The notes beneath the pieces are model-generated. The model saw only the letters and a list, made by a program, of their open reading frames with translations. It was not told the DNA's origin and did no database searches. The position numbers and the translations under genes are program-made. A stretch of DNA of 64,000 bases, from the NCBI GenBank assembly GCA_016617855.1, contig JAECUM010094031.1, forward strand, positions 1-64,000, in the 5' to 3' direction. Shown piece by piece: positions 54,375 to 64,000 of the stretch. Position 1 is the stretch's first letter. Each line of letters begins with the position of its first letter. Source of the stretch: Megalonaias nervosa. Its lineage: Eukaryota; Mollusca; Bivalvia; Unionida; Unionidae.

Positions 54375-55885
54375 TGACAGTGGACAGAAGGATAGATAAA
54401 TAGACAGATGAGATAGATAATAGACAGCTGAGTAAATAATGGACAGAATGGTAGATAAACAGACAGATGAGTAGATATATGCTGGACAGAGGTAGATAAA
54501 TAGACAGATGGGTGATAGATATTAGAAGGGTAGATGCATAGACAGATGAGAAGACAGATGATGGACAGAAGGGTGGTTAAATGGACAGATGAGTAGATGA
54601 TGGACAGAAGGGTAGATACATAGACAGATGAGTAGATAGATGATGGACAGATGGGTAGATAAGTAGTCAAATGAGTAGGTAGATGTTGGACAGAAGGGTA
54701 GATACACAGATGAGAAGATGATGTGAAGAGAAGGGTAGATACATAGATGAAGATAATGATGAACAGAAGGGTAGATACATAGACAGAAGGGTAGATACTT
54801 AGGAAGACAAGTAGATAGATGATGGAGAGAAGAGTAGATAGATGACAGATGAATAGATAAATAGACAGATGAAATAGATGATGGACAGAATGGTAGATAA
54901 ATGGATGAGGAAATAGATGATGAACAGAAGGGTAGAAATAGATGATGAACAGAGATGAGTAGATAGATGTTGGACAGAAGGGTAGATACACAGATGAGTA
55001 GATAGATGATGGACAAAAGGGTAGATACATAAATGACTATAGATGATGGACAGATGGGTACATTAATAGACATATGAGTAGATGTTGGACAGAAGGGTAG
55101 ATACATAGATGAGTAGATAGGTGATGAGCAGAAGGGTAGATAGAAGAGTAGATAGATGACAGACATATGGGTAGATAAATAGACAGATGAGATAGATGAT
55201 GGACAGAAGGGCAGATAATGAGGAGATATATGATGGACAGAAGGTTAGATAGATGAGGAAATATATGATGAACAGAAGGGTAGATAGATGAGTAGAAACA
55301 TAATGGACAGAAGAGTAGATAGATGATGAACAGAATGGTTGATAAATAGACAGATGAGGAGATAGGTGATAGACAGAAAGGTAGACACATAGAGAGATGA
55401 AGGGATAGCAAATGGACAGAAGGGTAGATAGATGAATAGATAGATGATGGACAGAAGGGTAGATATATTGATAGATGAGTAGATAGATGATGGACAGAAC
55501 GATAGGTGCATAGACAGATGAGTAGATAGATGGTGGACATGAGAGTAGATAAATAAACAAATGAATAGGTAGATGATAGAAGGGTAGATAAATAGACATG
55601 AATAGGTAAATGAGGGACAGAAGGATAGATGAGTAGATAGATGATGGACCGAAGGGTAGATAAATAGACAGATGAGTAGATAGATGATGGACAGATGGGT
55701 AGATGAAGAGATAGATGAGTAAATGATGGACAGAAGGATAGATACATAGATGGGTAGATAGATGATGGACAGAAGAGTAGATACATAGATGGATGATATA
55801 GATGATGAACAGAAGGGTAGATGCATAAATGAGTAGATAGATGATGAACAGAAGGATAGATAAATAGACAGATTAGTAGATAGTT
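54375..55885. repeat. GATA/GACA-type minisatellite, about 1.5 kb
   Basis: About 35-40 units of roughly 40 bp, consensus like AGATAGATGATGGACAGAAGGGTAGATAAATAGACAGATGAGT. It produces long minus-strand frames rich in Ser, Tyr, Leu and Pro (up to 249 codons), which are artefacts of the repeat. Confidence 0.95.
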
Positions 55886-58080
55886 GAATAAAAGAATGCA
55901 GTTAATATCATTTTTTTATTGCAGGGATGTATCAAAATGTGATAGAATCTGAATTACCTCACAGAATTGTTGTACCGATCATGAACCATCCTGTGACAGC
56001 TGTTGAGGTTTTGCATGACAAGATACAGTTAGAAGAGAAATTATCGATACATGTACTTTTAACAAAAGTGGGTCAGTGTATTTTAGCTTCAGTTTACTTG
56101 GTAAAGATATCCTAGTTAATGTAGTTCTGTTGAGTGTGATATGTGAATAAAGATGACTTTGTTTTATTCTATCTCATTTCTCTTCTTTCCTTGCCAACAT
56201 TTTGCCTTGTCATGCATAAAAATATCTTGCATTGTAAGCATTATCATTGTCCACTGTCGGGTGTTAAAGTTTTGTTTTACCAACCCTGCCTCTAGCTTTG
56301 GGCATGAGTCGCTATTAAACTTCTTCAATGTGTTCCTCGTATCATTTTGCTCCTCCCCTTAAAGAAAGTTGGCCCTATTGATGTACCTTCCTTTTTCTAA
56401 TGACATGGCTGTTTACAAGTTAGTCATGTTTTTTAGAGTTTTAATCTCCTGGCATGACTTGAATTATAGGCACTTGTCAGAATATTCTTTATTTCATTTA
56501 GAACCTTTTCAGGATAAAATAGGTCATGGTGGCTAACTCTTTTTGCATTAAACAGTGACTTTATTATTGATAGCTTAATTCCAGCAGTTTTGGTTTTGGT
56601 AAGCAGAATTCTAACTGCAGACACAGGACCTCTTTATGGCCTACCTTTTTATTTGTGGTAGCACTGCTAATTATTGTGGGGGTGGATGACATGCATTTTG
56701 ACAGTGTAAGTACAGGTGAGCCTGTTGGTCCCTTTGGCAAGTCTTGTTACATTGTGCAATCTTTACTGGTTTTGCTGCTGTTTTTGACTGTTTATTACAC
56801 TAAAATTGGTGATGACTTTTTCATCCAGTATCTTTGATTTTTATTACACTAAAAAGGGTAATGACTTTTTTCATCCAATATCTTTGATTTTTTTTTATTA
56901 CACTAAAATGGGTGGTAACTTTTTTCATCCATAATCTTTGATTTTTTTATTACACAACCATGTGTGATTTTTCATCCAATGTCTTTGATTATTTTCTGTT
57001 GAGTACATTACGTACATCTTTTGATTTTCAATTGATGAAGCAGTTTTATAATTATTTATTTAGGCTTCCATGTCATCTTAGGAATCAATTAGTGTTCAGT
57101 AACTAACATTAATAGGAATGTTTTTTATGCAGTGGATTGTCAATCAAATGTAAATGTTCCAGATTTTAATGAGGAAATTGAATCTGTGAAAACAGTTTTC
57201 ATTGTAAAGGCTGTGATTAAAGGTGATACACACACAGCAGTTGATTTATTCTAAAAATGGCATTGGCAGGCTTCTGCATTTTACTTAATTTGGAAAAGTT
57301 TGTTACTGCAAAATTATTGTGATATACAAAAGTTTGATAACTCTGACTAATATGATTTGATACTGGTACCATTACTTTGCTATTGAACTTGGTGTGCCAT
57401 TTTTTTCACACTTTAATTTATAATTGTATTTTTTAAACAGAGCAAATATCAGGTTCCCATTTGCCCATTACTTGAATACAGTCTAATCTTATTATTTTGA
57501 CAGTTCCATGATTTTCTTGAAGTTCCATCCACACACATTTGCATGAGAAATTATTTCCTAATTAATCATAAAATGTTTAATTCAATATGTAGGTTTCCAG
57601 AACTTCAGAATTTGTGTTAATTCCAACTATATCAAACTCCTACATCAATGAGTGCAAATGATGCTACTTTTAGACCACAACATAAAGTTTTCCAAAGACT
57701 AAACATGCCAAACTGGACAATCTGGGTGCATTTTGTTGGTAAGACCATCTTTTTCTTTTTACATTTCTAGGTGCTGCAAACAACATGCTCATAATATTAG
57801 TTCTAAATTGGTTTTTGGAAAAAATGCAGCTTTAAAAGAGCCAGTTTGCTAATTGACAGCATCAGGGGTTCTGTTGTCCAATGACTTTCACTCTGGAAGT
57901 AAATGCTTAACTTTTTCATCGCAGATTATTTTTGCATTTTCACTCCTCAGACAGTTTAAGAAATGTTCACTGTATTTCAGTGTCAGAAGTGACCCTTAAA
58001 TTTCTAAAGTTTAAAAAGAAGAGGTAACATGGTGTCAACAGTTTTACATGTTAGATAATTACATCTACCATATATACTCA
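55886..58080. repeat. Non-coding stretch with 60-bp tandem repeat
   Basis: At 56785-56990 a unit TTTTTCATCCANTATCTTTGATTTTTATTACACTAAAANGGGTGNTGA recurs about four times. A frame at 55927-56115 after an AG has no recognisable family. No other gene, RNA or terminus is seen. Confidence 0.6.
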
Positions 58081-58086
58081 TAAGTT

Positions 58087-58193
58087 GGATTAGGCTGCAT
58101 AGACCCAGATCTGCCATTAATGCAGTGGCAGATCAGTGGTCTATGCAGTTTGTTAGGTCTAAACAGTTGAACAAGCAACACAAATCCTAATCC
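58087..58193. mobile_element. Small nested palindromic element
   Basis: Outer ends GGATTAGG and CCTAATCC; inside, CTGCATAGACC pairs with GGTCTATGCAG and GATCTGCCA with TGGCAGATC around TTAATGCAG. A related fragment occurs near 52268. Target duplication is not clear. Confidence 0.6.
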
Positions 58194-58456
58194 GTCATAA
58201 TATAAAGTGCTGGCAGGTTAGTGTGTGTGTGTTGTTTGCAGTTGGATCCACATATACTTGAGTGTATCATAATGTGGAGGTGATGAGGTGATCTATCACA
58301 TATTAATATTTCCTATTTAAGTTAGTGTTGAAAGTGGAAAATTGTGGGATTCAATATTTGACATTAGAATTTTAGTAATTTAGTTTTTTTTATATATAAT
58401 AGAGTTGAAAGTGGAAATTGTGGGGTTCAGTATTAGACAGACTTTTAGTAATTGGA

Positions 58457-58461
<5 letters not shown>

Positions 58462-58520
<59 letters not shown>
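58462..58520. repeat. (AT)n microsatellite
   Basis: About 30 AT units, preceded by a shorter TATATATAAT tract at 58390. Confidence 0.95.
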
Positions 58521-58522
<2 letters not shown>

Positions 58523-58829
58523 TATACTTTTGTTTGTATCTAATTGGTCCATAATAGGGACTGGTTTAAACAGCATTTATAACAATTGATATTTGTATTT
58601 GGAGAAATGACAAATTTTTAAACATTTTTGGGGGTTTAATGTTGTCAAGTCTGTTTTGTCAGTATATTTGTAAGTAAATTTGCTTATCAGCATTTTTCCT
58701 TTCAGATGATTGCTTATAGATATTAAAAATGAACAGTTTGTACAAGAGCTTTAGATGGTTGAAGACATGATTGTTTTCTCCTTTGTTTAATTAGATAAAC
58801 ATTACATGGGGACATAATCAAGAAAAAAA

Positions 58830-59500
58830 TGGTTTGATTTTAGCTCTACTGGTCATAGACCAGAAGAGCTTATGGGGTGGAGTGGCTTCTGTCATCAGTC
58901 TTCCATCCATTAGCACAAATTTGTTATTGCTACTTCTAATAAACTATTTGGAGGATTTCCATGAAACTGCACACACATTCATTCCAAGGTCTAGTTGGTG
59001 CCACTCAGACATCTAGTATGGCTGCCACAGTGGCCATTTTGAAAATCTAGTTTTCACTATTTCTCCAGAAATGGTCATTTCAACATGGAATTTTCATTAA
59101 AAGATTTATCTAATATAGCAACAAGGGCAGTCATTGTAGAATTTTGTTGCTACTCCTGAGTGGAAAGTCATATTGCCATCGGTTTTCATTAGAAGACTTC
59201 TTATGCTGTTTAGTTGGGACTACATGAAAATGATACAAATATGACATCTATTATGGCCACAATGGTGCCATCTTGAAAATTTTATGCATGGAACCCCATA
59301 TCAACATGGATTTTCACCAAATGACTTATAATAATATATAGTTGATTCTAATGAAAATGGTGCCATTCTTGCATCCAAGGTAGTTGCTCTGATGTCCATC
59401 TTGAAAATCTTGTTTTCACTACTACTGAATGGATGGTGATATTGATGTGGTTTTCACCCAAAAGCTTGGTGCTGATCTGATAACCAATATAGCCACAACA
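58830..59500. repeat. Diverged tandem repeat with TCTACTGG lead
   Basis: Begins TTTTAGCTCTACTGGTCATAGACCAGAAGAGCTTATGG and continues as units of about 130-150 bp containing GGCCATTTTGAAAATC and TCAACATGGATTTTCAC. A dispersed repeat of this style is common in mollusc introns (general knowledge, not searched). The frame at 59429-59731 is incidental. Confidence 0.55.
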
Positions 59501-60099
59501 GCAGCCAATTTCAAAATCCTGTTATTGCTGAACAATATGAGAGATGGTTTCAACACTTTACAAGCAGAAAGAAGGAATGGCCTTACATTGGCTTCGAGGA
59601 AATTCTCTTTGAAAAGTAGAGTGTTGGTCTTCTGGAGGAAGTCTTGTTTAATACACTTTAAATGTATATGTATGTTGAACAAAAACAACTGGAAAAAATT
59701 TGTGGTGAGGATATCGATCTATATGTCATAGCTGAAAGTCTGATCAATTTTCCTTTCTATATGTGCTGTTCTTTCAGATTTATGATCATTAAATTAATGT
59801 CTGTTTAGCTAAATTAAATTTAAAAAAATTGTTATAATTTGTAAGTATGTTGGACTTATATTAGATGTATATTTTTTATCTTCCCATCTTTAATACAATT
59901 CTCATTTATAACCAACTCTTATCAATAATAAAGCATTTTATTGCATTTTGCTTGTTTGAACACACCAGAACAGCTTCTTTATTAGATTTAATTTAATAGA
60001 TATGGGTATTCTAATGGCTGTTTTGAATTCTTGTACAAGAGTAGTACTTCCATTTTTTGGAATGACTTTCTCATCTTCATGCAAGAAAGGTTGATTCTT

Positions 60100-60545
60100 A
60101 ATAGGAAAATAGTGTACCAGGCACACAATGTTAATAGGAAAATAGTGTATCTGGCACACATATGTAAATAGGAGAATGGTGTACCCAGCACACATAATGT
60201 AAGTAGAACAGCTTGCCTGACAATATTGGACTGTCAGAGTTAGCTTGAATGTCAAATACTGTCAAAGTTAGCTTTAATATCAAATATGGAGAAAATCTTC
60301 ATTTATCACAATTTTTTGCATTTCGTAGTTATATGTATGAATTAAAAATCCACTGGAGCTAAAATTCAACATATCCCCTGCTGAACCTAAAATTCAAAAT
60401 GTTTCCCCACTGTACCTAAAATTCAGAATATTCCCCACTGTTCCTTAAATTCAGCATATCCCCTACTGTACCTAAAATATTCAGCATACCCCATACTGTA
60501 CCTAAAATATTCAGCATACCCCATACTGTACCTAAAATACTTCTG
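60100..60545. repeat. Two short tandem-repeat blocks
   Basis: 60106-60200: about three units of AATAGGAAAATAGTGTACCNGGCACACAATGT. 60350-60540: about six units of CCTAAAATATTCAGCATACCCCATACTGTA. No coding content. Confidence 0.85.
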
Positions 60546-61829
60546 AAATAAGAGATGAAGATGCAGGACAGGAAGTACAAAAAAATTAAATTGATAAAAC
60601 TTTGTAAAATAGACTGGAAAGGGGACCAGGTACAACTCTTTATTCTTGCAAAAGAGAGAATTTTATAAATTGCAAGCATAACAGAATTTTTATTTATTTG
60701 GATCGATTTCATTGATTGGATGATGGGAAATGAAGAATAGCTGTTTCAATGCAAATTTTACTTGCATTATTTCTTGGTATTTTTCTAAGGTATTAGCGTG
60801 GTTCTTGGTTTAGGTTAAGCTTGCTTATAAGTCTTTTTGTATCATATTGTTTCAATTACTGCAGATTGTGGGTACAAGTTTTTAGTGGTCCAGATGAAGA
60901 TAAAAAGAATTTTTGTGTGATCAAGGGAGTGTTCAGTTTTATATGCTTTGATTTGTACAATATTGACAAGACTTTACTGCCGATTTTTGATGGATCTATT
61001 CCTGTTTTACATACATAGTACATGGCTTTCAGTTGTGGGATATGTTATGGACCTGTAAGGTCAAGGTAACTGTTGACCACCACTAGTCAGCTTGTATTGC
61101 GCAAACAAATTGAGTTCGAGTGGACTCTTTTTTCCCAACCACCAAAACAATGCAGTGTTTAGTAAAAAATTTTGATGTCAAAGCAACTAAGTATGCACCA
61201 CAGGTCATCTAGGTAGCAAAAAGGAAAACATCTATTTGCCTCTGTGGCACATTGATGACATAGAGAATAAAAAGTTTTATAGATAACTTCAAACTGAATT
61301 TTATGATAATTAATGAAACCATGTCAAAATATTGGTCTGGAATCTTTTTCACTTTTTGTTTAATAAATATTTACAAGATTTTTTAAAAATATATTAACAA
61401 AGCATCTAATTTTATAATTGTTGTACCAGTATCATTATTATATCTGGCTGTATTTTTTATGTTGCATACAATGTCCATCTCTATATTTATTTGCCTCCTA
61501 TCTGTGGTAAAGAATATAATCACTTATAATCAAATTATGTAGTTGTTTTTAGCCCATATGACAAATGGCTAAGTGAGATTATGGTGTGACCCAACATTTG
61601 TTGCACACCAGTCGACAGTTGCTTGTGTATGCTGTATAGACTTAATCATGAACATATTGTGATGAAACTTGCTAAGTGAGTTATGTGTGTCATGTGGTCA
61701 CTTATTGGTCATTTGGATGCATAGGTGATGGGCAGAAAAATATGGACAGTTTTTGAATTTTGAATTTCCTTAATCACTTTGATTTTTCAAAACCGGTACC
61801 AGCAGAGTCATACCCAAGACTTATAAAAA
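60546..61829. other. Non-coding stretch, nothing recognised
   Basis: AT-rich sequence without any family motif, splice-bounded exon or transposon end that I can support. Confidence 0.5.
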
Positions 61830-62066
61830 TGGTACTGGCAGCTGCCTCGCTTGGCAATCAGCATTAACATGTTAGTGTTAGGACTGGCTGGCCTGGTGTC
61901 AGGATAATGTGACAGGGTGGGAAATGATGCTACATCTCTGCAGCATGATGTCCCAGTGCTAGACATCACTGTAAGCTGCCACATTGCAGTCATTGTAGTG
62001 ATATGACTGAAAAATTGTTAAAGCTACATCAAATATCTAAATCACACACACACACACACACACACA
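61830..62066 (+). mobile_element. SINE-like repeat with (CA)n tail, copy 2
   Basis: Matches 21200-21414 through CTGGCCTGGTGTCAGGAT, TGCAGCATGAT, CCAGTGCTAGACATCACTGTAAGCTGCC and GTTAAAGCTACATCAAA before a CA run (62043-62066). Confidence 0.75.
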
Positions 62067-62355
62067 TGTAAAACCAATAAATAATGATGGTACTTTAACT
62101 GATGACATATTTATAAAAACTTTCTTCTTGGAAAATTTAATGGATTAGATTTTAAAAAATCATTAATTGTAACAAAATTTGAGAGTTATTTACAGCCAAT
62201 ATCATCAACTCATCATGGTTTTGTCCACCAACATGGAGGGACCATGACATTTGTTCTGCAAGTATGATTACTCATGTAACCAGCAAATACTGAATATTAA
62301 GTTGTTGACTTAGGCTGTAGTTGGTTATCATATGGATGCTCCAGAGGCTTTAATT

Positions 62356-63535
62356 TGTTACGTATATGTAACTAAATTGCTTGTGTGTTAGTTTTAAAAT
62401 TCTTTTTTATTTTATTTTTGTTTCATTACATTTTATTGTAATGATAATTTTCATTGGATTTGAATATCTTTTCGGAAAATTGGCTTGACCCGATTAGATT
62501 ATAAGTTACTTCAGCACTATTTTTAGTTCATAGATTTTGTAAACATCGAGTGAAGACGATTGGCTATTGCCAAGGTCATTTCGGCCCGCGTGTTAGCTGA
62601 GTTTCGTTTTTATATATTGCCAGTGTGAAAATTTGATTCTTAGATAGGGCTAGACATGATAATTGTCTTTTTTTTAATTATTGCGCTGTTCAAGTTAGAA
62701 ATCACGTAGCCTGTCACGTGAACTACCATGTGATGTAAAATCGAGGCATAAAACAGCCATTTTCTACTAGATAGAGTCAGAGTCGTATGTTTACACCTTG
62801 AAGGTACAAGGTGTTTCAATTGTTGATGTCAGATTGTTTGGAAGTTCATCTATTTTTTGGAATTTAATGTTGTTGTTGTTGTTGTGCTTAACGCCATTTT
62901 TCAGCACACGATAGGCTATACATGGCGGCAAGTATTAATGGTGGAGGAAGAAACCGGGAAATACCCGGAAAGAACCACCGACCCACGAGAAGCTACTGGC
63001 AAGCTTTCTCACATATCCACATTCGCCGAATCCGAGACTCGAACCCACGCAGACAGAGGTGAGATGGCAGTGATCCCTAACGGACAGCGCCTTAGACCAC
63101 TTGGCCACTCGGGGCCCCCTGGAATTTAATAATTTATTCTCTAGAAAACTAAACAAGTGCTTCATATTTATAAAAGTTTTGGGAGAAAGAAATTAAGGGG
63201 AAATTTATTCTGGAGTTTAACGGAAACATTATAAACTGTGATTCAACGAGGATCTGTTACCATCAGTACAGACATCATCTGACGTCATCACCTCCATATT
63301 GGAATTTCATCGAGATTCGAACCCGGATTCAATTAGAACTGTTTAGTGATAGGACTTGTATTTTTCAATCTTAGGATTAAATTTTGGATTATATTCACAA
63401 ACCGTAAGTCCTATTTTCTATTTTTACATTGTTTTCGAGGGAAATAAGTTATTTTGTTAAAATATACAAAGCTTGTTGGCTTCACTCTTTTTTTTTTTTT
63501 TTTTTTATTATTTTTGTACGAGCCTACACGTAACA
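62356..63535 (+). mobile_element. Solo LTR of the Gypsy family with nested SINE
   Basis: TGTTACGTATATGTAACTAAATTG at the start and CCTACACGTAACA at the end; TGTTACG and CGTAACA are perfect inverted ends. Trimming one base at each end gives a perfect AATTT direct repeat (5 bp) outside GTTACG...CGTAAC. Without the SINE the length is about 920 bp, equal to the copy at 36833. A poly-T run (63488-63506) lies near the 3' end. Confidence 0.88.
62870..63119 (-). mobile_element. Full-length tRNA-derived SINE in the LTR
   Basis: On the minus strand: GGGGCCCCGAGTGGCCAAGTGG with a consensus A box TGGCCAAGTGG, then GGGTTCGAGTCTCGG with a B box about 50 bp on, a body of about 150 bp and an (AAC)n tail. 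It is flanked by an exact 11-bp duplication TGGAATTTAAT (62859-62869 and 63120-63130), showing retroposition into the LTR. The head looks like a tRNA with a long variable arm (Leu/Ser class), by inference. Confidence 0.92.
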
Positions 63536-64000
63536 ATTTATAAACATATATTGATGGAACTAACTTGGATTTTGGACTTGTATCATCAATATCTTGCCTG
63601 ATTTTGATAACTAGTGAAAGCCAAACATATAGGGAATCAATGCAGACTTGGATTAACAACAGTCTTCGTAACCAGATAAGAAATACAGAGAAGACTTGCT
63701 TTGCGGATTACATCCAGATTAATCTTGGACTAGATTGATAACAAGCAAATTCCAGGTACATTGATGGATTGATCTGACATCTTATTGAATGATCTTATTG
63801 TCTACCTAAAATGCTCTGTTGACGTCGATGAGTTGATCTGGCATCAGATGACTGATCTTGCAACCACATTGACGAGTTGGTCTGGCATCAGATTGTCTGA
63901 CCTTGTTACCAACATAAAAGCTTTATTTTTGGAAATATTTTAATAAGACATGATATATACTTTTGCATTAACAAGATCTCATATTAGTGACTGTTAGGTT
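63536..64000. repeat. Right edge, non-coding with ~55-bp tandem units
   Basis: 63770-63910 has about three units of TTGANGAGTTGATCTGGCATCAGATNNCTGATCTTG. No gene; the window ends here. Confidence 0.6.

Noticed and set aside
54341..55826. Long minus-strand frames (178-249 codons), Ser/Tyr/Leu/Pro-rich
   Set aside because: They arise from reading the GATA/GACA minisatellite in several frames; no family and no splice context.

Overview
The window is metazoan nuclear DNA: AT-rich, mostly non-coding, with spliceosomal GT-AG introns, tRNA-derived SINEs, LTR and LINE relics and many microsatellites. The SINE family ending in a (CA)n tail, the minisatellite-rich introns and the Polinton type suggest a mollusc, probably a bivalve; this is inference from repeat style, not a proven identification.

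Layout. 1-2036: no recognisable gene. 2037-18773: a Polinton/Maverick (adintovirus-like) element of about 16.7 kb, bounded by terminal inverted repeats of about 400-480 bp and packed with about eighteen genes on both strands. It carries the full expected set: protein-primed family B DNA polymerase, a phospholipase A2-like/integrase/chromodomain protein, FtsK/HerA packaging ATPase, adenain-type protease, major capsid protein and penton-like minor capsid protein, plus small basic, glycine-rich and zinc-ribbon proteins, an HNH protein and, on the minus strand, a trimeric-fibre-like protein ending in a discoidin-like domain. Nearly every long gene is broken by stops and frameshifts, and several catalytic residues are replaced, so this is an old endogenous copy. 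18780-19200 is a LINE endonuclease relic. 19850-26400 holds small non-autonomous DNA elements, including a possible 4.7-kb unit with inverted minisatellite ends, and another LINE relic.

27534-53937: a complete host gene for S-adenosylmethionine synthetase (methionine adenosyltransferase, MAT2A-like) on the plus strand, eight coding exons, 393 residues, every splice junction in phase. Its introns carry a foldback hAT-type MITE, a tRNA-derived SINE, a pogo-like element with TA duplication, several tandem-repeat families, a solo LTR, and in intron 7 a 3'-truncated Ty3/Gypsy element whose integrase follows the protease with no reverse transcriptase between them (Gmr1-like pol order). 

54280-64000: no host gene recognised; a 1.5-kb GATA/GACA-type minisatellite, other tandem repeats, a palindromic element, a SINE-like repeat, and a third copy of the same LTR with a full-length tRNA-derived SINE nested in it (11-bp target duplication).

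The best leads are the Polinton fibre with a predicted glycan-binding head, the three-domain PLA2-integrase-chromodomain gene, and the unknown Polinton ORFs that stay open among the wreckage.
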